Part shown: in pieces, positions 26,834 to 40,970 of the stretch | Layout: the number at the start of each line of letters is the position of its first letter | How positions within the stretch are numbered: position 1 is the stretch's first letter | NCBI RefSeq assembly: GCF_024679245.1 | Contig: NC_090184.1 | Coordinates: 5,398,547-5,462,546 of the forward strand | DNA from: Pseudorasbora parva | Lineage: Eukaryota; Chordata; Actinopteri; Cypriniformes; Gobionidae | DNA: 64,000 nucleotides | Direction: 5' to 3' | Program-made: the position numbers and the translations under genes | The notes under the pieces: generated by a model | The model's database searches: none | Seen by the model: the letters and a program-made list of their open reading frames with translations, nothing else | What the model was told of the DNA's origin: nothing

Positions 26834-28669
26834 GAGCTGCGGCGATTTGTGTGACTAACATGAAACCAGTCTCCCCCCCCCCAATGGAAAGCATATTCCC
26901 ACTGTCTGAATTGTTCAGTATCCCCTATATATTGCACTATGTGCAATTCACCTTGTAGAAAATAGTAAATGTGTTAACAAATTACCATTTATAATATAGG
27001 GGACAGGGCTTCAGATTCTAGAGAGGATTTGATTGGACAGAAAATCTGATGAGAAATTGAAGTGAGTGATGAGTGATGTCATCAAAATCACTGATCCATA
27101 TTGGCAGAAGTGAGAGACTTGAAGTTTTAAATGCTTATATCTTGGAGCGCACTAGCTTATAGATAACAGTAAGGCTAACATATTCATACCGAAAGTTAAT
27201 TAAGTGCACTATCCAGATAACCATTTAAAAAGCACTTTTTCTTTTAGACATTTTCAGTGTGAAGACACAAAACATAATAGTGCATAAATACTCAAATTAA
27301 GATGTTCTTGTTGACTTTTTTGACAATGGCACAGGAAGTGCAAAAATGCTAATAGTGTAACTGGATCGTTCAAACAGCAGGGGGGGCCATATGACAGCAT
27401 TTCATAAAGCTTAAAGGAGCACATTTCCCTGAGGGGGCAGAAGACTGCTCTGTAAGTAGGTTTTCACACAGTACTTTCATTTATATTATTTAAACAGAGT
27501 GATTACATCATGGATTTTCAGGACCAATTGTTTTAAACACCCTTGCCTTGCAGTTTTCTTGTTTTGTTTTTATTAATATGGGTCACACAGCTCATCTTTT
27601 CAGTGATAATCAAACCTTCTCTGTTGAGTGTATCAACACCCGTGTCATAGCAACATGAGATAATACTTGGCTTTGATGAGGTTCAGTCTCTAGACTTATG
27701 TTTTTGCATGCGACACGACTGGTTGGGGCAGAAAAGCTGGCAGTTGAGACGCAGATAAACCACAGAGACAGACAGCAGGGTGAAAGCTTGAGTGACAGAA
27801 CCTCCTCATTCCTGCTGGGGTGATCCCTGAACAAACATCCAGCGCTTAGCTTCAGGCAAGAGCCTGCTCTACAGTCGTGTTTGGCACATATAAACCACTG
27901 TAGCTGGGATTTTAAACAAACATGATGTGATAATATTATGACGAGTGTAGGGATTTCTTTAACCTGACTAATGGATGGAAGAATTTAAGCTATATTTTAC
28001 TCCTTCTTCACAAATCCTTATACCAAGATGTTCTAACAAGAACTTAGCTATGCTGTCTATAATAGAAAAGGGAAGTGTTTAGCCATTTCAGACAGGTTTG
28101 CTCTAACTATTTTTGGTAGCATTGTGCTATGTATAACGGTATTAGGTTCTATTTTTAAAACTGAAATTCTGGTATCTACTGGAAACAAAAAGACCAACAC
28201 AATTCTATTGGAATATGTAAATATTTTACATTTTAGTGAGTTGGTGGCTAATCGAATCTCATGGCAGAGTAACAGTTTCATGATCTACAGCTAAATAGAG
28301 AGATCTTTGGTGAGAACTAAACACATATTCAATTACTACAGTAGTAATTTCTCACTAGAAATGATATCAGAAATGTAATATGTTGGTAAAAAAACGTACA
28401 TTTACACACTAACTGACCCGCAAACGAAACTTCTGGACGCCATCTTTTTTCCCCAGATCAACTGTCACTGAATGGAAAGCACAGGATTGTGGGATATCAA
28501 AGGCAGCGAAGGACACATGAATGATGCCTTCAAAAATCGATCAGATGAAGGTATCTCAGGAGAAAGGAAGTAGAGCAAACATTAGATTCGGACATGGCTC
28601 GATGCCTTCCTGCCTTGAAATGTGTCCTCTGAAGGCAGCATTTTCCAGGTTTCGGACGCAGCCTTAATC

Positions 28670-28670
<1 letters not shown>
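26834..28670. other. Intergenic with diffuse repeat remnants
   Basis: 26880-27000 and 27300-27360 carry phrases common in cyprinid interspersed repeats (CTATATATTGCACTATGTGCA; CACAGGAAGTGCAAAAATGCT). 28420-28660 likewise (AGCACAGGATTGTGGGATAT). No coding exon is supported. Confidence 0.45.
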
Positions 28671-29945
<1,275 letters not shown>

Positions 29946-29956
29946 ATTAACAATAT

Positions 29957-30757
29957 GATTGGCTCACTCTCTCATTCCCCATCATGAGTGGACACGCCCC
30001 CTACTGCTGATTGGCTCACTCTCTCCCCTCCCCATTATGAATGGACATGCCCCCTACTGCTGATTGGCTTACTATCTCATTCCCCATCATGAGTGGAAAC
30101 GCCCCCTACTGCTGATTGGCTCACTCTCTCCTCCCTCATCATGAGTGGACACGCCCCCTACTGCTGATCAGCTCAATCTCTCTCCTCCCCCATCATGAGT
30201 GGACACGCCCCCTACTGCTGATTGGCTCACTCTCTCCCCTCCCCATTATGAGTGGACACGCCCCCTACTGCTGATCGGCTCAATCTCTCTCCTCCCCCAT
30301 CATGAGTGGACACGCCCCCTACTGCTGATTGGCTCACTCTCTCCCCTCCCCATTATGAGTGGACACGCCCCCTACTGCTGATCGGCTCAATCTCTCTCCT
30401 CCCCCATCATGGGTGGACACGCCCCCTACTGCTGATTGGCTCACTCTCTCCTCCCCCATCATGAGTGGACATGCCCCCTACTGCTGATCGGCTCAATCTC
30501 TCTCCTCCCCCATCATGAGTGGACACGCCCCCTACTGCTGATTGGCTCACTCTCTCTCCTCTCCATTATGAGTGGACACGCCCCCTACTGCTGATTGGCT
30601 CACTCTCTCCTCCCCCATCATGAGTGGACATGCCCCCTACTGCTGATTGGCTCACTCTCTCCCCTCCCCATTATGAGTGGACACGCCCCCTACTGCTGAT
30701 TGGCTCACTATCTCATTCCCCATCATGAGTGGACATGCCCCCTACTGCTGATTGGCT
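29957..30757 (+). repeat. 53-bp minisatellite with CCAAT-box and GC-box motifs, 15 copies
   Basis: The unit is GATTGGCTCACTCTCTC, a C/T-rich stretch, CATTATGAGTGGACAC and GCCCCCTACTGCT. ATTGGCT is an inverted CCAAT box, and CACGCCCC is a KLF/Sp-type GC box. A variant unit GATCGGCTCAATCTCTC (or GATCAGCTC once) alternates in the middle of the array and loses the CCAAT core. Open frames through it are repeat translations. Confidence 0.93.
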
Positions 30758-32187
30758 GCAAGTGTGTTCTGCATCTCAGTCCCATCCACTTTCAACAGTG
30801 TTTTAAGAAATCGCTTACTGCACCTTAAGATATTTTCTTTAAAAAGTATTATTTTCTGTAATAAGTACATTTCTTTATCACCTGGGAAGACAGAACTCTT
30901 ACGTGAGCCCTGACGTGGAGCAATGATAGTTTTTGTGGCTTGAGTTAGTGTTGGACGTAATATTGATGTAAAAAGGTGTGACAGTGACCCATCTGTGTGG
31001 CTTTCGTTGTGACCCAGAGAAATAGTAATCACTCGATCACACAGACAAGCAGAGTGGATTAGCTTGAGACACTTGTTCACAATTAGATGGACTTAAGGGA
31101 GATAACAAAAGGAGGTATGGTGTGCCAGAAAGGTGAGGACATCTCTTCTACTCCAAATTAATTACTCTTTCCCTTTAAGAAGCAGTCAAGGTGATATAAT
31201 GTCTACACAGTTTGCTCTGGACTGAGGCATCAAAGAACCCTCACTCAGCAGCCAATGATCCACTGGATCAAACCCTTCTCCACAAACACCAGACTCATTC
31301 AGTACACTTCACCTTCTGCACAATAAAAGCCCCACTGGGGTCATTTTTACAGGATGTGGGTGTACTCTGTATAGGCGACTGCAAATAGCAAGTAATTCAG
31401 AGAGATCTTTTCAAATTCAAATTCTGTCGGGCCAATTTTTTGTACCTTTGATGGCGGGATGATGGCATTGACGCTGAAGGTAGTCATGGCTTGTGGCTTA
31501 AATATGAAAAGCAAAGAAGAGGGAATGCATTTTTTGACATTGAGATTGTTAAAAATGCAGTTTTGCCGGTATTCCATTCAGTTTGAGTGCGTCTTGCCAG
31601 GGGACATGAGTGTGTTTATGTATGGAGACAGTTGAGTGATGTCTCTTAAGTGTGGACAGATGTGTGGCGTAAGCATTGTTAGGGAGCTTGCGAGTCTTTT
31701 TCTCTCTCTGTCTAGTCTTTATACTGACAAAATGTCCAAAACATCTCTTCCGATGCAATAAAAGCCCAGTCAGTGTCTGCCTCAGATGATGTTCTGTAGA
31801 GCTCTGGTTAATCTCGCATTTTGAGTCTGTCTCTGTTTAAACGCTGCCACTCTCCCGGTCCTGTCTGAAACTTTCTGTGTGCTCCAACAAGTTCCAGCAG
31901 CAGATTCAGAGGCCTTGGTGTTTTTCACATTCCTATTGTTAGTGATTTAACATTCAGATGCAGTTCCACTTTAGTTTATTCATGTCATCTTTTCAAGCTT
32001 ATAACAAAAGATCTTAAAAATAAAAGGTTAATCTAATCTATTGAACCTTTTCCATCGTACAAAAGGTTCTTATTGCAAGAAAAGGTCAAATGTTCTTCAC
32101 GCTAAGACAAAAATATGTTTAAGCACCCCCTGTGGTGAAATCAAGTTTTCAGTGTTGTTTATACGTCTGTGTGGTGTTTTTAATATG
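30758..32187. other. Intergenic, no gene recognised
   Basis: Frames of 60-112 codons on the minus strand have no recognisable domain and no splice context I trust. A degenerate GAACCTTTTCC/AAAGGTTCTT repeat lies near 32020-32100. Confidence 0.4.
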
Positions 32188-32709
<522 letters not shown>

Positions 32710-32764
32710 ATACAAACCATGTGCAAATTCATCAGTCAACGCCATTGCGGAGTATTTTCTCCTT

Positions 32765-33390
32765 AAAGCTGCAGTCTGTAACTTTTTTTGGTTAAAAATG
32801 AGCCAGAATCAATTTTTGAGCAAATACACAAGAAGCCAGTGTTCCAAACGATCTCCTTACCTTAGCCCGAATCACAACGGTAAGCTTGTAATAATGTGTT
32901 ATCATTTGAGTGGTACTGGTTGATTTCCACGTGAAATTCAAACATTTCTTTGCTGTATTACATCATGTCAGCATAAAGTGTCCGGCTAGTAGTAGTAACG
33001 CACGTGAAGAGCATGTTCTTCACAGGATCATTTATATCCATTTCTCACAGCAGCTGGAATAATAAACATATCATTTTGAGGGTGGATTGTAATCCAGAAA
33101 GGTTCAAACGACAATCATCAGTGACAACTGGAGATTCACCTGTATTCAAAAGCAAAAGATTAGATTTGAGAGAAATTGAAATCTAGAAGTAATGCTAATA
33201 CACACTAAATACACACAGTCATGCAATGCTAATGCTGTCAACATTAGCAATTTGAGAACAAAGTATAACAATACAAATAATTTGCCCGGTTTGATGTTAT
33301 ATGAGAGATCTTCCGTTGGAAGTGTGATTTATTGTAATGTTTTGTTCCCAAAAATGAACATGTAACTTACTTGATCAGATGACATTTTCC
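32765..33390. repeat. Interspersed DNA-type repeat
   Basis: It opens AAAGCTGCAGTCTGTAACTT and closes near CATGTAACTTACTTGATCAG, wording I associate with a common fish non-autonomous element. The class is not established. Confidence 0.45.
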
Positions 33391-33613
33391 TGTAAAAATT
33401 CTTATTTAAGGCTATACTCCAAGACATAGAATCTGTGATTCTGAAGTAGAGTACACTGGTGACTGACAGCCATTCTGATACATGGACTTGTAGTGGAGCC
33501 TGTGTGAGTGTGTTGAGGCGGGGTTAATTCGCATATTCTTTGATCCATGTTTACTAAATGAGGCAAGGGTGTAGAGTTATATTCAACAGGAATATATATA
33601 TATATATATATAT

Positions 33614-34810
33614 ACACCTAAAAGATTATTAGGAACAACTGTTAAATTTCTCATTAATGCAATTATTTAATCAACCAATCACATGGCAGTTGCTTCAATG
33701 CATTTAGGGGTGTGGTCCTGGTCAAGACAATCTCCTGAACTCCAAACTGAATGTCAGAATGGGAAAGAAAGGTGATTTAAGCAATTTTGAGCGAGGCATG
33801 GTTGTTGGTGCCAGAAGGGCCGGTCTGAGTATTTCACAATCTGCTCAGTTACTGGGATTTTCACACACAACCATTTCTAGTGTTTCCAAAGAATGGTGTG
33901 AAAAGGGAAAAACATCCAGTATGTGGCAGTCCTGTGGGCTAAAATGCCTTGTTGATGCTCGAGGTCAGAGGAGAATGGGCCGACTGATTCAAGCTGATAG
34001 AAGAGCAACTTTGACTGAAATAACCACTCGTTACAACCGAGGTATGCAGAAAAACATTCATGAAGCCACAACACGCACAACCTTGAGTCGGATGGGCTAC
34101 AACAGCAGAAGACCCCACCGGGTACCACTCATCTCCACTACAAATAGGAAAAAGAGGCTACAATTTATACAAGCTCACCAAAACTGGACAGATGTTGCCG
34201 GGTCTGATGAGTCTCGATTTCTGTTGAGACATTCAGATGGTAGAGTCAGAATTTGGTGTAAACAGAATGAGAACATGGCTCCATCATGCCTTGTTACCAC
34301 TGTGCAGGCTGGTGGTGGTGGTGTAATGGTGTGGGGGATGTTTTCTTGGCACACTTTAGGCCCCTTAGTGCCAATTGGGCATTGTTTAAATGCCACGGCC
34401 TACCTGAGCATTGTTTCTGACCATGTCCATCCCTTTATGATCACCATGTACCCATCCTCTGATGGCTACTTCCAGCAGGATAATGCACCATGTCACAAAG
34501 CTTGAATCATTTCAAACTGGTTTCTTGAACATGACAAAGAGTTCACTGTACTAAAATGCCCCCCACAGTCACCAGATCTCAACCCAATAGATCTTTGGGA
34601 TGTGGAGGACCGGGAGCTTCGTGCCCTGGAAGTGCATCCCACAAATCTCCATCAACTGCAAGATGCTTTCCTATCAATATGGGCCAACATTTCTAAAGAA
34701 TGCTTTCTTGTTGAAGCACCTTGTTGAATCAATGCCACGTAGAATTAAGGCAGTTCTGAAGGCGAAAGGGGGTCAAACACAGTATTAGTATGGTGTTCCT
34801 AATAATCCAA
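33614..34810 (+). pseudogene. Nearly full-length Tc1/mariner transposon with inactivated transposase
   Basis: Ends GATTATTAGGAACA (left, adjoining a TA repeat) and TGTTCCTAATAATC (right) are inverted repeats. Transposase reads from 33759: a paired-type DNA-binding helix-turn-helix (SNFERGMVVGARRAGLSIS, about residues 8-26), GSDESRF with the first catalytic Asp, and YFQQDNAPCHKA with the second. It then stops at TGA 34503-34505, where an Arg codon would be expected (a CGA-to-TGA change fits CpG decay). The downstream part resumes in another frame, and the SPDLNPI motif has a small deletion that removes the third acidic site. Cut-and-paste activity is therefore not expected. The same family is relic at 11585-13850. 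Confidence 0.9.
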
Positions 34811-35380
34811 TAATCAAAGTGAGTGTAGTTCTGGAAAAAATGAAGAGACTTTCTCAATGTAAAGTGGTCTCTTATTTTTTTTCCAGAGCTGTATATATAT
34901 ATATATATATATTTTAACAACAGGAAAACTGTTTAGATATGTCATTTTGGTGATCGAAGATGAGTTTTAGAGGATACAATATTGACTACAGCATGCAGGA
35001 GGACTTCAAGAGCTGTTAAATAATAAATACAAATAGTTCTTCCATGGCATCACTGCAAAAACATATTTTTGGAACTTTAAGTCTATCCTAAAATATTATT
35101 GAAAGTAATGAGACTTAGTGCAAAGTTATTGAATATCTTCCAATCAATTCATAATTTGGTTTTGTGACCTTGTTTTGTATTTTGATCCTGCAGGATTAGT
35201 GTAGGTTACAGTACTAGAAAGATGCATTACATTTTGTGGAACTTAAACATTTCCATACAATAGGGTTTCACCATTTCATAAATAATTAGATGGAATGAAG
35301 CCAGCTTAACCTTTAGCCCTTCGGCCAGTTCCCACTTCCTTTAGAACGGTGGAACACGTTTTTTTGTGTGTGTCTTTCAG
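34811..35380. other. Intergenic, no gene recognised
   Basis: A short TA microsatellite lies at about 34885-34911. Nothing else is supported. Confidence 0.4.
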
Positions 35381-35447
35381 AGTGACAAGACAGAAGTGAA
35401 GATCCAGGCCTCCTGTGTCTTAACCTTGTCTGTCAATGACTCACTGA
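35381..35447 (+). other. Candidate 67-bp internal exon (orphan)
   Basis: A T-rich tract ending TGTGTCTTTCAG precedes it and a near-consensus donor TGA|GTAAGT follows. One frame is open across it (begins SDKTEVKIQASCVLTL). No partner exon was identified, so it may belong to a lncRNA or be a chance pair of splice-like sites. Confidence 0.25.
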
Positions 35448-35511
35448 GTAAGTCTCTGACCAGAACTCTTCCTGTAGAGCTGTGTTGTGCCACGCAATGG
35501 ACAATGTCCCG

Positions 35512-35615
<104 letters not shown>

Positions 35616-35943
35616 TTATCTGATCTCTTGAAGTGGCCACAGTCTCCACTCTGTCTGCCTGCTGCTAAATACTGCTCTGGGCCACATACTCTTCCCTTAT
35701 CTGAACTCAGTGCTGACGAGACTCTTGAGAGTGTTTTCTATCTCTGCCTCGGACCTATCCACCACAGTCTTAAACAGGAAATAAATTGCCCATTAAGATA
35801 GGACTGAAGTTACTCTCCCCCACCGCTGTCAGTGAAATGTTTCGGATTGCTCATATTCTTTTCATTAGGGAGCTACGTGTCTCACAAGCCATTTTAAAAC
35901 TGAAGGTTAATGCACCATTGTAATTATTATATTTTATTCTCAG

Positions 35944-36244
35944 TTAAAGGGATAGTTCACACAAAAATGAAAACTCTTAATATTTACCCCCCCCTTAATG
36001 TTGTTCCAAACCTGTTTGAATTTCTTTCTTCTGTTGAACACAAAAGATGGAAGAATGTTGTTAGCCAGACAGTTGATGGGCCACATTGACTTCCATAGTA
36101 TTTTTCGGCTACCATCAACTGTCACCAACTTTCTTTAAAATATCATATTATTATAAATATCTTCTTTTGTGTTCAACAGAAGAAAGAAATACATACAGGT
36201 TTGGAACAACATAGGCATGTAAATTATGACAACTATCCATTTAA
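35944..36244. mobile_element. TTAA-flanked MITE (GGGATAGTTCAC family)
   Basis: It starts TTAAAGGGATAGTTCACAC and ends with inverted ACTATCCATTTAA. Inside is a large hairpin around GTTGATGG. The TTAA duplication suggests mobilisation by a piggyBac-type transposase. Truncated relatives lie at 45796-46045 and 59350-59400. Confidence 0.8.
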
Positions 36245-36363
36245 GTGGAGTTATGGCTTAAGAGTAACATTTATATAGCTGAGGTTGTTCAGACTGCCAG
36301 CAAAAATAAAATTTTGGCATTTCCTGATTTTATCCAGATGGATTTCTGAAAGTCTGAACAGCC

Positions 36364-36411
36364 AAAAACAAACAAACAAACAAACAAACAAACAAACAAA
36401 CAAACAAACAA
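36364..36411 (+). repeat. (CAAA)n microsatellite
   Basis: About 12 units of CAAA. Confidence 0.95.
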
Positions 36412-36630
36412 CAACAACTGAACTGAAATGTTGTTTTGTTTTTAACACAATTTAAACGACAACAATCAAAACGTGATTTTGTAAGAATTTTAATAAGGCT
36501 CTAAAAAGAAAAGACTAAAAAAAAAACCCCACAAACAAGTGTTATTTGATCACTTATTAACAGTGCAGACAGTCTGCCTGAAAAGATCTTATTTTAGTAG
36601 AAAATCCGATTTGCCTGCAGTCTGGTCATA

Positions 36631-36915
36631 GCGGCCGTTCACACCCAGTACGATATCAATAACTATAAATACAACCAGCTATATTAGCGTCCACACCCGC
36701 GGATATTGTTCTGTTTATTCTAAGCGCGTGCTTGTCTGCAGCTTTAAATGAGCTCGTTACAGCAGGATTGATTCTGATTGGATGACAATCAGCTGGATAA
36801 AGTCGTTCTGAAAGTAATTACAACGGTATAGTTCTCTATATTATTAAGAACGATATTTTAGAACGTAGAACTATCTTCGTTGTCTGTATAGTTCGTCATT
36901 GTGTGAACGGAGCTT
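36631..36915. mobile_element. MITE with GTTCACAC-type ends
   Basis: The left end GCGGCCGTTCACACCCA and right end TGTGTGAACGGAGCT are inverted. The inside is rich in AACGATA/TATAGTT phrases common in fish elements. No coding capacity. Confidence 0.6.
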
Positions 36916-37128
36916 TAGAAGAATTAGGCCTATAAATGATCTGAAATTAATTTTGTAGGCTACACATCAAGGGTGTAGGTTTGGTCTCAGCTTTGGTGGG
37001 GACATCCCACCAGGTTTGCCCAGATTATATGGTCTATTATTTATGTTACTGAGTATGGAAATGCATTAATAAGTCTATTAATTTATGAGGCTCTTCAGTT
37101 CAAATTATCCAGTACCAAAATAATAATA

Positions 37129-37799
37129 CTCTTTATTTTCCAAGTTCATAATGATTTTCAAAACTGATTTGGAAAAAAAAAAAAACATACACACAAAATG
37201 ACTTATTTGAAATATAAAAAGTGATTGTGGACTGGATATTTGTTTTTACCTCTAATCACAGTCTTGGGCATGGCAAAGATTAGTAACAACTTTAGCTTTG
37301 ATGCATTGTTAGTTTTTGTGCAGCATCAGATTTTTCTCCCTCATTTACTGTTCGTGGCTGTTCGTGCCCCATTGACTTCCATTATAGCCACATGTTTTGA
37401 TTGGAAAGCCATGACACCATATAATCAGGCATTCTTGATTGTTTGTGGTTTTCCCTGTTGGGAAGAGGTAAAATGTGTAATTTTTACAGTATATAACCAG
37501 GTGGCACCATTAACCCTTTAGATAGGCCTGTGCTGAAAAGCTTAGTTTCTAGCATTTGTATAGAGTTTAATAACTGCATATAAATGAGGGATTAAAAAAA
37601 TGTAAATCTGATGCTGCACACAAACTAACAATGCTATTACTAATCTTTGACATGCCCAAGATTGTGATAAAAGGTCAAAAAATATCCAGTCCACAATCAC
37701 TTTTTATATTGAAAATAAGTTGTTTTGTGTGTATTTTTATTTCCAAATCAGTTTTGAATCCGTTTTTGAAAATAATTTATGAACTTGGCAATTAAAGAG
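37129..37799. repeat. Large inverted repeat, 219-bp arms, 233-bp spacer
   Basis: The arms are 37129-37347 and 37581-37799, reverse complementary with scattered mismatches and small indels (for example AAAAAGTGATTGTGGACTGG against CCAGTCCACAATCACTTTTT). Related GGTGGGGACA phrases lie outside both arms (36992 and 38001). Probably a fold-back transposon or an inverted duplication of an interspersed repeat. Confidence 0.85.
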
Positions 37800-38039
37800 T
37801 GATAAGAGTGACAATTAAACAATGACAACAGCTCAACAATAAACATGGAATCAAGTATGTAAACTTGCAACAGAACACTTGCTTGTAAACGCGGAACAAT
37901 TCCGTGTTTCAAGGGACGGGTGGCAGTTTCATTTGTTTCGTCCTGCATGTCCGTCGGAATCGATCCATATAGCAGCATGAAGGAGTTCGCTAAAATATTG
38001 GTGGGGACAATTTTGCCACTTTAAAATATTGATTGGGAC

Positions 38040-39341
38040 TAGTACCTAGCGTCCAGCTGTTTTAATTATCCTTGTATTAATTATTAATTCTTACACATGG
38101 TAGTCTTATTTCTTATATGTTAGGCATCACTATTTTAATTCATTTCAATGTAAATCAAAGGGGGAAAAAACACTTAAGTTCTAATGGTTTCCTTTAAAAA
38201 TACCATAAGAAACATTACAAACCATCAAGCGTTAACCTTTAAAACCATGCACCAGCAGCAAGTCCGCGGATTTCCTGCAGAGTTTCTCCTTGTAAACTGC
38301 TGCGTGTTGATTTTTCTTCGCGGTTAAATGTTTGACATATGAAATGCATGTATTGAAATATTAGCAGCTTTAGGCTAAAGAAAATGCATGTGTCTAATTT
38401 AAAGTGATCTGTTATCCGAGGTGAAGCTGGTGTCCGTCCATATCAGATAAAAATCCGATCGGTTGGCTGACAATGTATCGATTTAAACAATATGTGTTAT
38501 TTTAAGGCAGACACAATGAGCTAATTGAAGTAATGATAGCCTAGAAAAACAATAGCATTAGAGTGTTGTAGCCTATATAACGCATACCAGGGACTGTAAA
38601 ATGTGTATTCTGGGTGTGGGAGTGGCATGTCTTGAGTTTTGACATTTGTATGGTCACTGGGCTATTTTTGATTGGCCTTTGGCTGGCACTCTTCCTCCTG
38701 AAGGGTGTTTTGGGCAATATACCATTAGGATTTAATGTTTTTAACATGCCACCAATAAATGCACCAATCCACACCATTAGTTTCCATTTAAACCAATACA
38801 ATTCCCATTATAACCATTAAACATTCTAAGAGTTTCTAGTGTGTGTTGTTTTACCTGTTGGGCCCTAAATGGGCAACATTTTCCTATAGGGTTGCTTTAT
38901 CAGATGCTATCACAGGTTGCTCGCAGTCAGATTTGTCAGATTTGTTCGTGTCCCTGACAGATCTGGAGACAGGGCTGAAAGAGTGCCGGCGTGTCTGCGG
39001 CTCTGTTTACTCTCAGCGCAGCATCCTGAGCACTCGGACTTATCGCGACGCTTCAATTGTTGTATCTGTTTGGCTAATGCGAGTGTAATGACAAGCTCAT
39101 TGGAAAGCGTTAAGATTGGGAGATAGTTTTATTTGGTTAGTTTATGATGTTACAGAGAACTGCAGTGTCTTGTCTTGCTTAACTTTTATCACTTTGTTTA
39201 ATCGATTTGACTAACATTAGTCCTAATCTTCTAATATATTCGTGTAAAATATATATTTTAAAGATGTTAATTAGAATAGAATCATCAGAACAATAGTTTT
39301 TTTTATTAGGTTTTTTTTTAAAATACAAAATAAAATATTTT
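38040..39341. other. Intergenic, no gene recognised
   Basis: A GC-richer stretch (38880-39120) gives two overlapping open frames on the plus strand with no domain seen. It may be part of an interspersed repeat. Confidence 0.35.
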
Positions 39342-40970
39342 GCTCCAACTTTATATTAGGTGGCCTTAACTACTATGTACTTACATCAAACAAATAAGAA
39401 ATGTGTTCTCATTGTGTTCATATTGTATTGCAAAACACTTATACATATTGAGGTGGGATATATGGGTAAAGTTAGGGACAGGTGTGGTGGTGTGGGTAAG
39501 ATTAAGGGTAAAGTTAGGGACAGGTGTGGTGGTGTGGGTCAGTTTAAGGGTAAAGTTAGGGACAGGTGTGGGTCAGTTTAAGGGTAAAGTTAGGGACAGG
39601 TGTGGGAGTGTGGGTCAGTTTAAGGGTAAAGTTAGGGACAGGTGTGGTGGTGTGGGTCAGTTTAAGGGTAAAGTTAGGGACAGGTGTGGTGGTGTGGGTA
39701 AGTTTAAGGGTAAAGTTAGGGACAGGTGTGGTGGTGTGGGTCAGTTTAAGGGTAAAGTTAGGGACAGGTGTGGTGGTGTGGGTAAGTTTAAGGGTAAAGT
39801 TAGGGACAGGTGTGGTGGTGTGGGTCAGTTTAAGGGTAAAGTCAGGGACAGGTGTGGTGGTGTGGGTCAGTTTAAGGGTAAAGTTAGGGACAGGTGTGGT
39901 GGTGTGGGTAAGTTTAAGGGTAAAGTTAGGGACAGGTGTGGTGGTGTGGTGGTGTGGGTAAGTTTAAGGGTAAAGTTAGGGACAGGTGTGGTGGTATGGG
40001 TCAGTTTAAGGGTAAAGTTAGGGACAGGTGTGGTGGTGTGGGTCAGTTTAAGGGTAAAGTTAGGGACAGGTGTGGTGGTGTGGGTCAGTTTAAGGGTAAA
40101 GTTAGGGACAGGTGTGGTGGTGTGGGTCAGTTTAAGGGTAAAGTTAGGGACAGGTGTGGTGGTGTGGGTCAGTTTAAGGGTAAAGTTAGGGACAGGTGTG
40201 GTGGTGTGGGTCAGTTTAAGAGTAAAGTTAGGGACAGGTGTGGGGGTGTGGGTCAGTTTAAGAGTAAAGTTAGGGACAGGTGTGGGGGTGTGGGTAAGTT
40301 TAAGAGTAAAGTTAGGGACAGGTGTGGGGGTGTGGGTCAGTTTAAGAGTAAAGTTAGGGACAGGTGTGGGTCAGTTTAAGGGTAAAGTTAGGGACAGGTG
40401 TGGGGGTGTGGGTCAGTTTAAGGGTAAAGTTAGGGACAGGTGTGGGGGTGTGGGTCAGTTTAAGGGTAAAGTTAGGGACAGGTGTGGTGGTGTGGGTCAG
40501 TTTAAGGGTAAAGTTAGGGACAGGTGTGGTGGTGTGGGTCAGTTTAAGAGTAAAGTTAGGGACAGGTGTGGTGGTGTGGGTCAGTTTAAGGGTAAATTTA
40601 GGGACAGGTGTGGTGGTGTGGGTCAGTTTAAGAGTAAAGTTAGGGACAGGTGTGGTGGTGTGGGTCAGTTTAAGAGTAAAGTTAGGGACAGGTGTGGTGG
40701 TGTGGGTCAGTTTAAGAGTAAAGTTAGGGACAGGTGTGGTGGTGTGGGTCAGTTTAAGAGTAAAGTTAGGGACAGGTGTGGTGGTGTGGGTAAGTTTAAG
40801 GGACGTGTCAATTGTAATTACAAATTTAACTAGAAATTATTTTCAGATGTAATTACATGCAGATTTTTTTTTAAAATGTAAGTACAATGTAAATATACAC
40901 AATAAGTGCATTGTATCAGATGATTTATTAAATGTTAGTACGTTAACGCCACCTTATATAAAGCGGGTCC
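39342..40970. mobile_element. MITE expanded by an internal tandem array
   Basis: The outer ends CTTTATATTAGGTGGC (left) and its near complement GCCACCTTATATAAAG (right) are inverted. Flanking inner sequence (CTACTATGTACTTACAT; TAATTACATGCAGATTTTTT) matches a common fish MITE wording. The middle is replaced by the 42-bp array. Confidence 0.75.
39464..40802 (+). repeat. 42-bp tandem array, about 32 copies
   Basis: The unit is GGTAAAGTTAGGGACAGGTG, then TGGTGGTGTGGGTCAGTTTA, then AG. The length is a multiple of three and stop-free in more than one plus-strand frame, so it yields a 476-codon frame with a 14-residue period (GKVRDRCGGVGQFK, or VKLGTGVVVWVSLR in another frame). Units shortened by 12 bp or with GGG for GTG occur in clusters. 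I see no start context, splice context or codon bias, so it is not called a gene. Confidence 0.95.

Noticed and set aside
39403..40833. 476-codon open frame as a repetitive protein gene
   Set aside because: It is the translation of a 42-bp tandem array within a MITE; several frames are equally open and there is no start, splice or codon signature.
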